Source: Oscillospiraceae bacterium (GTDB taxonomy: Bacteria; Bacillota; Clostridia; Oscillospirales; Ruminococcaceae). Taken from it: 18,668 bases of DNA. Position 1 is the first letter of the stretch; the number at the start of each line of letters is the position of its first letter. Location: positions 1 to 18,668 of the forward strand of contig CAAGJO010000017.1 of the NCBI GenBank assembly GCA_900770285.1, written 5' to 3'. This document shows, piece by piece, positions 1-7,652 of this stretch. The notes below the pieces were generated by a model that was not told the origin of the DNA, searched no databases, and saw only the letters and a program-made list of their open reading frames with translations. A program made the translations under genes and the position numbers.

Positions 1-2
1 AT

Positions 3-137
3 AACAAGACAACAAGTTACACAAAGACAGGACTCACAAAGGGCAAAACCTATTATTTCACAGTTAAAGCTTACAGAACTACAGGCGGAAAGACATATAA
101 CGGTGGTTATGCTGCTAAGAGTGTGAAAATCAAATAA
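3..137 (+). CDS. C-terminal end of a fibronectin type III-like secreted protein (partial)
   Basis: Only the last 44 codons are in the window; the start lies upstream. The reading frame beginning at base 3 is open to a TAA at 135-137. The residues fit the last strands of an Fn3 domain: a 'GLTKGKTYYFTVKAYRT' stretch (the usual L-x-x-G-x-x-Y-x-F-x-V-x-A-Y pattern), then a 'YNGGYAAKSVKIK' end typical of Fn3 modules that close secreted clostridial cell-surface or polysaccharide-binding proteins. A strong terminator follows directly. What the rest of the protein does cannot be seen. Confidence 0.75.
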   Translation, partial: NKTTSYTKTGLTKGKTYYFTVKAYRTTGGKTYNGGYAAKSVKIK

Positions 138-142
138 CTATA

Positions 143-176
143 AAAAGGCTCGTCTATGTAATGTGACGGGCCTTTT
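143..176 (+). terminator. Intrinsic terminator of the Fn3-type gene
   Basis: A 12-bp stem (143-154 with 165-176, one G-T wobble) with a 10-base loop and a T-rich 3' arm lies 6 bases after the stop codon of the upstream partial gene. Confidence 0.8.
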
Positions 177-183
177 AAGTACC

Positions 184-217
184 AAAAAGCCGATATGCTC
201 ATTGTATGCATATCGGC
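184..217 (-). terminator. Terminator of the leu operon, probably bidirectional
   Basis: A perfect 10-bp stem (189-198 with 208-217) lies just past the leuD stop on the minus strand and is followed there by five T (184-188 read in reverse). On the plus strand it is followed by ACTTTTATT, so it may also back up the preceding terminator. Confidence 0.8.
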
Positions 218-224
218 ACTTTTA

Positions 225-704
225 TTATTTCAAAGAATTAAGCAAACCATTGCTGTTTATAATATTTATCAGGAATTCCGGAAAAGCTGTTCCCTGATAT
301 GTTTCGTTCTTTGTTTTATTAGTAATTATTCCGCTGTCAAAATCAATTGATACCTCGTCGCCGCTGCTTATTCCGTCAGCAGCTTCAGGACATTCGATGA
401 TTGGCAAACCAATGTTTATAGCATTTCTGTAAAAAATTCTCGCAAATGTTTTTGCTATAACACATGAAACTCCGCTTGCTTTAATAGCAATAGGCGCATG
501 CTCTCTTGATGAACCGCAGCCAAAGTTATAATCGGCAACAATAATGTCCCCTTCTTTAACATTGTTCACAAAGTCCTTGTCAATATCCTCCATGCAATGA
601 GCAGCAAGTTCCCTAGGATCAGCCGTATTCAAATATCTTGCAGGAATTATAACGTCTGTATCAACGTTATCGCCATACTTATGTACTCTTCCCTCTGCCT
701 TCAT
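225..704 (-). CDS. leuD: 3-isopropylmalate dehydratase, small subunit
   Basis: LeuD is the swivel-domain subunit of isopropylmalate isomerase. With LeuC it interconverts 2- and 3-isopropylmalate in leucine synthesis in the cytosol. At 159 residues it matches the short LeuD type found in clostridia and archaea. The N-terminal 'GDNVDTDVIIPARYL' stretch (about 11-25) and the hallmark 'FGCGSSREHAP' loop (61-71), which contacts substrate at the active site, are both intact. The ATG start has an AAGGG ribosome site about 9 bases upstream. It is the last gene of the leuC-Dabb-leuD operon, 15 bases after the Dabb gene. Related enzymes (homoaconitase or dimethylmalate dehydratase small subunits) share this fold, but the partner LeuC sequence favours the leucine enzyme. 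Confidence 0.95.
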   Translation of the reverse strand: MKAEGRVHKYGDNVDTDVIIPARYLNTADPRELAAHCMEDIDKDFVNNVKEGDIIVADYNFGCGSSREHAPIAIKASGVSCVIAKTFARIFYRNAINIGLPIIECPEAADGISSGDEVSIDFDSGIITNKTKNETYQGTAFPEFLINIINSNGLLNSLK

Positions 705-719
705 TTATATCAACCCTTT

Positions 720-1019
720 CTATATTTCAAAATCTACGCATTTTCTTGATTTGGTATTTGCTCGTACGATTTTCGCTACAGCAAGATGCTTTGGGTTTGT
801 CTGATATCCTTTCAAAGCATTTTCATCTTCAAAAGTTGAATCCAAAAGCATATCACCGTTTGATGAATCAAGAAAATCAATTTGAACATTTATATCCAAA
901 AGGCCATCAATCTGACCTTTCAGTCCTTCAAGACCCAGCTTTATCTCCTTGGCCTTTTCAGCTTTCTCACTGTCTGAAAGCTCGTCCTTTAAATCCCATA
1001 TGATAAGATGTTTTACCAT
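720..1019 (-). CDS. Dabb (stress-responsive A/B barrel) domain protein
   Basis: A 99-residue protein made of one dimeric alpha/beta-barrel (Dabb) domain: the N-terminal 'MVKHLIIWDLKD' strand, a helix rich in Glu and Lys, a central 'DMLLDSTFEDENALKGYQTNPKHLAVAKIV' segment and a short final strand. The 'F-x-x-x-x-A-L-x-x-Y-x-x-x-P-x-H' pattern is the family signature. Dabb proteins are small cytosolic dimers. Some are enzymes and some are stress-induced with unknown activity, so no reaction can be assigned here. The gene starts one base after the leuC stop with a GAGGT ribosome site inside the leuC end, and leuD follows 15 bases later. It is therefore translated as part of the leucine operon. 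No catalytic residues can be named with confidence. Confidence 0.85.
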   Translation of the reverse strand: MVKHLIIWDLKDELSDSEKAEKAKEIKLGLEGLKGQIDGLLDINVQIDFLDSSNGDMLLDSTFEDENALKGYQTNPKHLAVAKIVRANTKSRKCVDFEI

Positions 1020-1020
1020 G

Positions 1021-2283
1021 TTATATTACCTCACTTGGCTGAGATATCTTTCCTGTAACAGCTGAAGCTGCAGCAACATAAGGAGATGCAAGATAAACCT
1101 CTGATTCAGGGTGACCCATTCTTCCCACAAAGTTTCTGTTTGTTGTGGCAACTGCTCTTTCACCTTTTGCAAGAATACCCATATGACCGCCAAGGCATGG
1201 ACCGCAGGTTGGTGTAGAAACTGCACAGCCTGCATTAATGAATATTTCCAGAAGCCCTTCCTTCATAGCCTGCATATAAATATTCTGAGTTGCAGGAATA
1301 ACAATGCATCTTACATTATCTGCGACCTTTCTGCCTTTCAATATTTCAGCAGCACATCTTAAATCTTCAATTCTTCCGTTAGTGCATGAGCCAATTACTA
1401 CCTGATCAATTTTTATATCGTCAATTTCATCAAATGTTTTAGCATTTTCAGGAAGATGAGGAAAAGCAACTGTAGGTTTGATATCATCAAGATTAATATC
1501 GTAAACAGCCTCGTACTCTGCGTCTTCATCAGCCTCGTAAATCTTATAATCTCTGTTTACTCTGCCTTTAATGTATTCAAGAGTTACTTCATCAACAGCA
1601 AATATACCGTTCTTTGCACCTGCCTCGATAGCCATATTAGCCATGCAGAGTCTGTCTTCCATTGTAAGATTTTTAAGCCCGCTGCCCGAAAATTCCATAG
1701 ACTTATACAAAGCACCGTCAACGCCTATCATTCCGATAATATGTAAAATTACATCCTTTGCAGCTGAATATTTCGGCAGCTTTCCTGTAATGTTAAATTT
1801 AATAGCAGGTGGTACTTTAAACCATGTTTTGCCCTTAGCCATACCTGCACACATATCTGTTGAACCAATACCTGTAGAAAAAGCGCCCAGTGCACCATAT
1901 GTACAAGTATGAGAATCTGCACCGATTACACAGTCCCCTGGTGCAACAAGACCCTGTTCAGGCAAAAGTGCATGCTCAATTCCTACTCGCCCAACATCAA
2001 AAAAGTTCTCGATTTCGTACTCATTGCAGAAATCTCTGCACTGTTTGCACTGTCCGGCCGCTTTAATATCCTTATTAGGAGTAAAGTGATCCATAACCAT
2101 AGTCACTTTGTTCTTGTCAAAGATTTCAGTAAAACCGGCTTTGTTGAACTCGTTAATAGCAACAGGTGATGTAACATCGTTGCCTAAAACCAAATCGAGA
2201 TTTGCCATAATCAAATCTCCTGCTTTTACGCTTTCAAGTCCTGCATGTGCCGCCAAAATTTTCTGCGTCATTGTCATTCCCAT
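1021..2283 (-). CDS. leuC: 3-isopropylmalate dehydratase, large subunit
   Basis: LeuC is the [4Fe-4S] aconitase-family subunit that, with LeuD, isomerises isopropylmalate in leucine synthesis. The 420-residue length matches the clostridial/archaeal LeuC type. Seen in the sequence: the 'MTMTQKILAAHAG' start, 'GADSHTCTYGALGAFSTGIGSTD' (about 121-143), and the cluster ligands Cys300 in 'GSCTNGR' plus Cys360 and Cys363 in 'TPTCGPCLGGH', followed by 'TTNRNFVGRMGH'. The chosen ATG has a GGAG ribosome site about 10 bases upstream; an internal Met3 or Met5 is also possible. It is the first gene of a three-gene operon whose LeuD partner lies one gene further on. leuA and leuB are not in the window. 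Confidence 0.95.
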   Translation of the reverse strand: MGMTMTQKILAAHAGLESVKAGDLIMANLDLVLGNDVTSPVAINEFNKAGFTEIFDKNKVTMVMDHFTPNKDIKAAGQCKQCRDFCNEYEIENFFDVGRVGIEHALLPEQGLVAPGDCVIGADSHTCTYGALGAFSTGIGSTDMCAGMAKGKTWFKVPPAIKFNITGKLPKYSAAKDVILHIIGMIGVDGALYKSMEFSGSGLKNLTMEDRLCMANMAIEAGAKNGIFAVDEVTLEYIKGRVNRDYKIYEADEDAEYEAVYDINLDDIKPTVAFPHLPENAKTFDEIDDIKIDQVVIGSCTNGRIEDLRCAAEILKGRKVADNVRCIVIPATQNIYMQAMKEGLLEIFINAGCAVSTPTCGPCLGGHMGILAKGERAVATTNRNFVGRMGHPESEVYLASPYVAAASAVTGKISQPSEVI

Positions 2284-2430
2284 AAAATCAACTCCATATC
2301 TAAATTTTATATACTATAAATTTATAACACCATTATGCAGCTCACAAATACTTTTTTCCTGTAAATCTATACCTTAAAATATCCAATTATTTTCATATTA
2401 ATTCCCTGCTGAAATGTGAGTACTGGTATT

Positions 2431-2459
2431 ATTATAACATATTTCTGACTTTATGTAAA
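2431..2459 (-). promoter_or_regulatory. Promoter of the leuC operon
   Basis: On the minus strand TTTACA (2454-2459) and TATAAT (2431-2436) are separated by exactly 17 bases. The predicted leader is about 140 bases. It has no T-box specifier or antiterminator motif. It holds a 9-codon ORF (MKIIGYFKV) with an AGGGA-like site, but no leucine codons and no attenuator hairpin, so leucine control by leader-peptide attenuation is not supported. Confidence 0.8.
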
Positions 2460-2492
2460 CCAATTTCGCACTTTAAAATTTAATTAATTGTA

Positions 2493-2521
2493 TTGACATT
2501 TTATACAGCTTTGTGTATAAT
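2493..2521 (+). promoter_or_regulatory. Promoter of the DUF4234 gene
   Basis: Perfect TTGACA (2493-2498) and TATAAT (2516-2521) boxes with a 17-base spacer lie 47 bases before the start codon, back to back with the leuC promoter. Confidence 0.88.
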
Positions 2522-2568
2522 ATATAAAGAATATAATTGGGGGTAATAAATTTTAGGGAGGAATTCAA

Positions 2569-3012
2569 ATGGAAAATGTTCAGACTCAACAACCTCAAGC
2601 ACCTGTTAGTCCTGTATCACCATTGAAAACAAACAAGAGCTTACTTAAGTTTATACTGTTATCTTTAATTACATTAGGTATCTATGGCATAGTTGTTTTA
2701 TCATCAGTTTCAACTGATATCAATATTATTGCCAGCAGATATGACGGAAAGAAAACAATGCATTACTGCTTGCTTTGTTTCCTTATAGGACCAATTACAC
2801 TTGGAATCGGAACTATCGTATGGTTCCACAAGCTTTCAAACCGTGTAGGCACTGAACTTACAAGAAGAAATATTGACTGTTCAATTAGTGCTAAAACATA
2901 TTGGGGCTGGTTTGTATTAGGTTCATTAATAATTGTCGGACCATTCATTTATTTTCATAAGCTCTTTACAGCTATGAACAAACTTGCTGAAAACTATAAC
3001 ATTTACGGTTAA
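2569..3012 (+). CDS. DUF4234 family membrane protein
   Basis: A 147-residue protein of unknown function. The first 20 residues are Gln- and Pro-rich and probably cytosolic. Three hydrophobic segments follow at about 25-47, 64-87 and 112-130. The 'LLKFILLSLITLGIYGI' opening, the 'DINIIASRYDGKKTMHY' loop, the central 'GIGTIVWFHKLSNRVGTEL' and the final 'FIYFHKLFTAMNKLAENYN' are the pattern of the DUF4234 family of small integral membrane proteins common in Firmicutes. The start is fixed by a strong AGGGAGG at 2555-2561. It is a single-gene unit with its own consensus promoter and terminator. No enzymatic motif is visible and I propose no function. Confidence 0.85.
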   Translation: MENVQTQQPQAPVSPVSPLKTNKSLLKFILLSLITLGIYGIVVLSSVSTDINIIASRYDGKKTMHYCLLCFLIGPITLGIGTIVWFHKLSNRVGTELTRRNIDCSISAKTYWGWFVLGSLIIVGPFIYFHKLFTAMNKLAENYNIYG

Positions 3013-3061
3013 TATTAAAAATACCCTGATTATATTCATTAATAATTATTTATATCTATTT

Positions 3062-3096
3062 AACCCGAGTATGAACATGTCATGCTCGGGTTTATT
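3062..3096 (+). terminator. Terminator of the DUF4234 gene
   Basis: A 13-bp stem (3062-3074 with 3080-3092, one G-T wobble) around a 5-base loop ends in a T-rich tail, 50 bases past the stop codon. Confidence 0.85.
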
Positions 3097-3155
3097 ACTG
3101 TTTAATATCAAAATGTAAAGATCCTTTTATTTTTAGATTTTTTTCTCATAACCCC

Positions 3156-3184
3156 TTGACATAATTATGGTTTTATGATAAAAT
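3156..3184 (+). promoter_or_regulatory. Promoter of tRNA-Leu
   Basis: TTGACA (3156-3161) and TAAAAT (3179-3184) are 17 bases apart, ending 18 bases before the mature tRNA 5' end. Confidence 0.82.
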
Positions 3185-3202
3185 ATTTATTGCAATGTTA
3201 AT

Positions 3203-3289
3203 GCCGGTGTGATGGAATTGGCAGACGTGCTGGACTCAAAATCCAGTGGTAGCGATACCGTGTCGGTTCGACCCCGACCACCGGCACCA
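3203..3289 (+). tRNA. tRNA-Leu(CAA)
   Basis: An 87-base type II tRNA with a 7-bp acceptor stem (GCCGGTG with CACCGGC), discriminator A, and an encoded CCA at 3287-3289. The anticodon stem CTGGA/TCCAG closes the loop CTCAAAA, giving anticodon CAA at 3237-3239, which reads the leucine codon UUG. A long variable arm and the GGTTCGACCCC T-arm are present, as expected for class II leucine tRNAs. It stands alone between its own promoter and terminator. Confidence 0.97.
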
Positions 3290-3309
3290 ATACTTACCTG
3301 TACAAAGCG

Positions 3310-3346
3310 AAATCCGCTGTCACAAAGTGACGGTGGATTTTTATTT
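3310..3346 (+). terminator. Terminator of tRNA-Leu
   Basis: A 14-bp stem with two G-T wobbles (3310-3323 with 3327-3340), loop AAA, followed by a T-rich run, lies 20 bases after the tRNA. Confidence 0.85.
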
Positions 3347-3358
3347 TACGACAAATTT

Positions 3359-3388
3359 ACCCATTCCACATTTTAATGTAGAATGGGT
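3359..3388 (-). terminator. Hairpin after pdxT, likely terminator
   Basis: Inverted arms 3359-3372 and 3375-3388 with one mismatch lie just beyond the pdxT stop. The T run behind it is weak on the minus strand (AAATTTG) and better on the plus strand, so it may act in both directions or only protect the 3' end. Confidence 0.55.
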
Positions 3389-3395
3389 TTAATTT

Positions 3396-3947
3396 TTACA
3401 TATCCAAAAAATATTGGTGTATGTATGTACTGTCATTCAGTTCAGGGTGAAACGCCGTAACCAACATTTTATCCTGCCGTGCAGCTGTAATTCTGCCCTC
3501 AGTTACTGAAAGCACCTGCACATTGTCGCCTGCATTTGATATATATGGGGCACGAATAAACGTCATTGGGATTTCCGTCCCGTTAAACTCTCCCTTAGTA
3601 AAGAAACTGCCAAGCTGTCTGCCGTATGCGTTGCGGCAAGCTTCAATACTCATCGTTCCAATGTGAACTGTGTCCGAGCCACTGATTTTTTCCGCAAGCA
3701 ATATAAGTCCCGCACAGGTTCCCCAAACAGGCATACCCTCTTTAATTCGTTGGCGTATAGTATCAATCATGTCAAGCTCTATTAAAAGTTTGCCCATAAC
3801 TGTGCTTTCCCCTCCGGGTATAATCAACCTGTCAAAAGGCTTGTCAAGGTCAGATTTCTGGCGTATTTCAAAACTGTCTTCTCCCAGCTTTGCAAGCATT
3901 TTTTCATGCTCAATAAACGCTCCCTGAAGCGCAAGAACCCCGGTCAT
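3396..3947 (-). CDS. pdxT: Pyridoxal 5'-phosphate synthase, glutaminase subunit
   Basis: PdxT hydrolyses glutamine and passes ammonia to PdxS for one-step PLP synthesis from ribose 5-phosphate and glyceraldehyde 3-phosphate. The 183 residues form one class I-like glutamine amidotransferase domain. Seen: 'GVLALQGAFIEH' at the start, 'PGGESTVMGKL' (44-54), the nucleophile Cys78 in 'GTCAGLILL', and the His167/Glu169 pair in 'FHPEL'. The length fits the family (about 190). The start overlaps the pdxS stop by one base (TAATG), which couples translation of the two subunits. The function is secure from motifs and context. Confidence 0.97.
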   Translation of the reverse strand: MTGVLALQGAFIEHEKMLAKLGEDSFEIRQKSDLDKPFDRLIIPGGESTVMGKLLIELDMIDTIRQRIKEGMPVWGTCAGLILLAEKISGSDTVHIGTMSIEACRNAYGRQLGSFFTKGEFNGTEIPMTFIRAPYISNAGDNVQVLSVTEGRITAARQDKMLVTAFHPELNDSTYIHQYFLDM

Positions 3948-4819
3948 TACTTTCCTCTTTCAGCCATAAGCAGCTGAATTTCCTGCTCGTTGATTCCAAC
4001 CATGGCTTCCCCAAGGTCTTCGGATAATTCAGCAATAAGCTTTGCATCAGTGAAGTTTGTAACAGCCTTTACAATAGCTGCTGCACGCTTTGCAGGATTG
4101 CCTGACTTGAAAATACCGCTTCCGACAAATACGCCTTCAGCACCAAGCTGCATCATCAATGCAGCGTCAGCAGGAGTTGCAACTCCGCCTGCGGCAAAGT
4201 TAACAACAGGAAGCTTGCCGTTTTCAGCAACATATTTTACCAGCTCATAATCGACCTGCAGATCTTTTGCTGCCTGATAAAGCTCGTCCTTTGACATTGA
4301 AGTAAGGCGCTTTATTTCGCTCTGCATCATTCTCATATGACGTACCGCCTGAACAACATCTCCTGTTCCCGGTTCGCCTTTTGTACGAATCATTGATGCA
4401 CCCTCAGAAATTCTGCGTAGAGCTTCTCCCAAATCCTTTGCACCGCAGACAAATGGAACATCAAATTCACGCTTGTTAATGTGATACTTGTCGTCAGCAG
4501 GAGAAAGTACTTCTGATTCATCAATGTAATCAATTTCAATAGCCTGTAAAATCTGTGCCTCAGCAAAATGTCCGATTCTGCACTTTGCCATTACAGGAAT
4601 GGATACAGCCTCCTGAATACCTTTTATCATTTTGGGGTCGCTCATTCTTGCAACTCCTCCTGCTGCACGAATATCGGCAGGGATTTTTTCCAATGCCATA
4701 ACAGCGCATGCACCTGCTTCTTCGGCAATTTTAGCCTGCTCAGGAGTTGTAACGTCCATAATCACCCCGCCTTTAAGCATCTGGGCAAGATTTTTGTTAA
4801 GTTCATATCTTTCGTTCAT
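3947..4819 (-). CDS. pdxS: Pyridoxal 5'-phosphate synthase, synthase subunit
   Basis: PdxS is the (beta/alpha)8-barrel that builds PLP from ribose 5-phosphate, glyceraldehyde 3-phosphate and ammonia supplied by PdxT. The 290-residue protein is full length and highly conserved: 'GGVIMDVTTPEQAKIAEEAGA' contains catalytic Asp22, Lys79 in 'PVMAKCRIGH' is the lysine that binds the sugar, and Lys147 in 'MIRTKGEPGTG' is the second lysine. The 68-residue spacing between the lysines equals that of the Bacillus enzyme. The glycine-rich phosphate loop 'GAEGVFVGSGIFKS' is present. The start ATG has an AAGGCGG-like ribosome site. It is the first gene of the pdxST unit. No PdxR-type regulator is nearby. 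Confidence 0.98.
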   Translation of the reverse strand: MNERYELNKNLAQMLKGGVIMDVTTPEQAKIAEEAGACAVMALEKIPADIRAAGGVARMSDPKMIKGIQEAVSIPVMAKCRIGHFAEAQILQAIEIDYIDESEVLSPADDKYHINKREFDVPFVCGAKDLGEALRRISEGASMIRTKGEPGTGDVVQAVRHMRMMQSEIKRLTSMSKDELYQAAKDLQVDYELVKYVAENGKLPVVNFAAGGVATPADAALMMQLGAEGVFVGSGIFKSGNPAKRAAAIVKAVTNFTDAKLIAELSEDLGEAMVGINEQEIQLLMAERGK

Positions 4820-4853
4820 TTGAATAAACCGCCTTTCTAAAATCTATATTGAA

Positions 4854-4882
4854 ATAATAGCACAACGGCTTTCCAAATTCAA
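4854..4882 (-). promoter_or_regulatory. Putative promoter of pdxST
   Basis: On the minus strand TTGAAT (4877-4882) and TATTAT (4854-4859) are 17 bases apart, 35 bases before the pdxS start. The remaining AT-rich stretch to 5089 shows no gene or clear signal. Confidence 0.65.
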
Positions 4883-5089
4883 ATGATAACAAAAATCTTA
4901 GGATTCTTTGATTTTATGCAGTTTAAATATTTCAAAGTATAACTATTATAAGGATAATTGTGCAAAAACAATATAAAAACACGATTGCAATATTAATTAA
5001 AAAAGTCATGTTTTAAAATTGCATAAATCAGCAAAAATCCACAGCGAAAGTTTAGTGGAAAAGAGAGATTTTTTAACAAGTCATAAACA

Positions 5090-5119
5090 GAGGACTGCTG
5101 CAAAAATGCAGCAGCCCTC
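5090..5119 (-). terminator. Terminator-like hairpin after the adhesin gene
   Basis: A 12-position stem with one mismatch (5090-5101 with 5108-5119, GCTGC core) lies 9 bases past the last stop codon of the adhesin gene. The T run behind it on the minus strand is short. Confidence 0.6.
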
Positions 5120-5128
5120 AGATTCAAG

Positions 5129-5596
5129 CTATTCTTTTTTTAGCTTTTTAGTAATGCAGGCAACACCTGCCAGAATAAGTATTGTGCCAATAAGATAATA
5201 TTGCCATGTTCCGACGCTTCCAGCATCAGGCAGCCTTTCACCCGGTTCGTCATAAACATTTATCTGAGAATTTATCCTGGTTATAGGCATATAGTTCAAA
5301 TTCAGATAATAACCCTCAGGAGCGGCTAACTCTTTAACATAATAAGTATTGTCCGTTAAGCCTATCCAATCAATTCTACCCTTTGAACTTCCCTCTTCAC
5401 CTGTCATCTGGAAATCTTTCAGATAATAAGTAACCTTTTCATCACCCAGCTCACGCTCGTCTGCCAATGCTTTATCAATAATTTCCGCATTGTCATTATA
5501 AATTTGAGCTTGCTTGTCGCTGAGATTGTTTAAATCAATCTTTTGACTTTCGTCTGTTGTGTACAGAGCGAATAAAGCATTTGGCAAAAGCACCAT
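5129..5596 (-). CDS. Adhesin fragment 5: SpaA-like domain and LPDAG cell-wall anchor
   Basis: This 155-residue C-terminal piece begins inside a SpaA/Cna-B-type domain: 'LPNALFALYTTDES' matches the usual L-x-x-A-x-F-x-L-Y strand and 'TYYVKELAAPEGYYL' matches the E-box strand Y-x-x-K-E-x-x-A-P-x-G-Y that stabilises pilin domains. A sorting signal follows: LPDAG (5219-5233), a hydrophobic helix ('YYLIGTILILAGVACI') and the basic tail 'TKKLKKE'. LPDAG differs from canonical LPxTG by Ala for Thr. No sortase gene is in the window. The listed ATG at 5596 is inside the domain and has no clear ribosome site. Confidence 0.82.
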   Translation of the reverse strand: MVLLPNALFALYTTDESQKIDLNNLSDKQAQIYNDNAEIIDKALADERELGDEKVTYYLKDFQMTGEEGSSKGRIDWIGLTDNTYYVKELAAPEGYYLNLNYMPITRINSQINVYDEPGERLPDAGSVGTWQYYLIGTILILAGVACITKKLKKE

Positions 5597-5651
5597 GTCT
5601 TTATCAGTTGCTTGAGTTATAGGATCAAGTCCTTAACTGCATATGTCCAAT

Positions 5652-7562
5652 TTAAACATTGTACCATTCCAGTGATTCACCTATGCCGATGTAGGAACCT
5701 GCAAGCTCGCTTATTCTTTCTTTTTCAGTTCCTTTTTCCTCCGGATTCGCCACTATCTTTTTTGAGATGCTTTCTCCTTTGTACTTATTATCATAATAAT
5801 CATACAAACGAGTCGAATAGTGATTATTGTTTTCCGCATCATTTATGTAATAATCATTGGAATAGAATCTTGTTTCCGAATCAGGTGTTGTGCCCTGATA
5901 TATCGGGTCAAGCACATATGTATAAAATTCATATGTCTTATTATCCAGTGACGGTATTTTTGATTCATACCAGCGTATTACAGTGCCTCCGCCCGGATTG
6001 CTTGGATTGCTCTTGTCAATTGCTTCAATGATAATGCTTTCAGCACAGAAATATTCACCGTCAAAACCAAGCCATATGTCGTTGAGCGTCTGTTCTTTGT
6101 CACTGTACTTTAAAACATAATACATCTTGTCATTAAACTCAACTTTGTCAAATCCTAAAAGTTCAAGCTTCGGATTTTTCTCAACAGGAACAAGGACGCT
6201 CTGAGTAAGATCAAACTTATGCATCATAGGCATATATTCAGTATCAAGACTGTTTCCGTTGGTATATTTGTCAGAATACTTTATTATGCATCCCGGACGC
6301 ATTTCTCCGATTGCACCCATTCCGCTGATGAACTCATCTGTTTGCTCATTGTAATAATAAGCATCCATATGTACAGATGATGAAGACAGTTTGTCTGATG
6401 TTGTTCTCTTTATTTCATAAGCATTATCTCCGCTGCCCTCAGTAAAGGTTGCCTGAGCCGTAGGATAATAGTACCAGTCAAAGCTGAAACTACTCCAACT
6501 GTCTCCAGATGTGTAATGGAATCCCTGCTCGTAATCGGTTTTAATTGTTGAATCGTATGTTTCAATATACCAGATCCATGAATCTTTATTGCCGTTGACA
6601 TCGCCTATCTCATGCTCTCTTGCAGCATCGGTTACATCCCATGTAATGGAATAAAGTCCTGTGTTGATAATGTATCCTGCATTTTTCAGTGCTGCAGATA
6701 TTTTTTCACCCAGTTCTTCCTTTGTTCCGGTTATTTCAAAAGTTTCATTGTATATTCTTTCAGCTGTTTCACTGTCATCGCTGTATACACTGAAATCAAT
6801 TGTATCAGGTTCTCCTGCCATTATTTCAAATACCATTTCAGCATTTGAATATTCGGGCTGGGTATACTGATTAAATCTTGTGTTCTTAACTGAATCTTCA
6901 TTTTCCTCTGTATCAGTATGAGTTCCTTCAAGAATCACACTAGCGTTTGGTTCATAAAGCACAACATTCTTAACATTAACATTCTTAATGTCAGTAAACT
7001 CATTTTCCTCTAAGAACAATGCTGCAATCTGCTCTGCGCTAAGATATGCATAGCCGTTGTAATTTACGACCTCATCTGTTATTGAATAAAGATTTCCCGG
7101 TGCAGCTGCGGTAGCACCATTATTCTTTACTGTGAGATAGTTTTCAACAGCCAATCCTCTGCCCCTCTTACGTTCTGTTCCGTCAAGCTTTGTATTGCCT
7201 GTCTGATAGCTTCGTCCGTATTCAATATCCGGTGTAAGAGGAGAAATCGTTGCCGTTGCTGTAATAGGCTGCATCTCGTCCGATTCTGAGAATTTATAGT
7301 TTACAGTACCCTCCAGCTTACAGGTCACTTCATGTGGTACATAATAATCATATGACTTAGAAACATCATAATAGCTTTCAGAGAAATAAATCGTCCGGTT
7401 AATATTTGCAATATGCGAAACTGTATCCGTATCATTGCCGTTTCTGTTATAGTAAACATCCTCAGCAAATACTAATGTTCTGCCGTCTTCAGAAACGCTT
7501 TTTACTTTTGATTTATCATCGCTGCTGAAATTATTAACATTCCATGTTAATCCCTCAGGCAA
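5652..7562 (-). CDS. Adhesin fragment 4: large beta-rich middle region
   Basis: The largest piece, 636 residues, rich in Tyr, Asp, Ser, Thr and Asn, without cysteine clusters or enzymatic motifs. Such composition is usual for extended extracellular stalks of Gram-positive surface proteins. I recognise no family with confidence. The real frame starts upstream of the ATG: 'LNSNSQNGKDPV' and 'VLHKYTITLPEGLTWNVN' read straight into it. It stops at TAA 5652-5654 after 'GESLEWYNV'. The next frame resumes with 'LNWTYAVKDLDPITQATDKD' once two bases are added. Confidence 0.75.
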   Translation of the reverse strand: MPEGLTWNVNNFSSDDKSKVKSVSEDGRTLVFAEDVYYNRNGNDTDTVSHIANINRTIYFSESYYDVSKSYDYYVPHEVTCKLEGTVNYKFSESDEMQPITATATISPLTPDIEYGRSYQTGNTKLDGTERKRGRGLAVENYLTVKNNGATAAAPGNLYSITDEVVNYNGYAYLSAEQIAALFLEENEFTDIKNVNVKNVVLYEPNASVILEGTHTDTEENEDSVKNTRFNQYTQPEYSNAEMVFEIMAGEPDTIDFSVYSDDSETAERIYNETFEITGTKEELGEKISAALKNAGYIINTGLYSITWDVTDAAREHEIGDVNGNKDSWIWYIETYDSTIKTDYEQGFHYTSGDSWSSFSFDWYYYPTAQATFTEGSGDNAYEIKRTTSDKLSSSSVHMDAYYYNEQTDEFISGMGAIGEMRPGCIIKYSDKYTNGNSLDTEYMPMMHKFDLTQSVLVPVEKNPKLELLGFDKVEFNDKMYYVLKYSDKEQTLNDIWLGFDGEYFCAESIIIEAIDKSNPSNPGGGTVIRWYESKIPSLDNKTYEFYTYVLDPIYQGTTPDSETRFYSNDYYINDAENNNHYSTRLYDYYDNKYKGESISKKIVANPEEKGTEKERISELAGSYIGIGESLEWYNV

Positions 7563-7652
7563 GGTTATGGTGTATTTATGCAGTACTGAGGTTACAGGGT
7601 CTTTACCGTTCTGAGAATTGCTGTTTAAAAGCTAATCATCTCTGAGTTTCAG

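Noticed and set aside
3203..3289. tRNA-Leu as a regulatory partner of the nearby leuC operon
   Set aside because: The two units have separate promoters and terminators, with an unrelated gene between them; proximity alone is not evidence.
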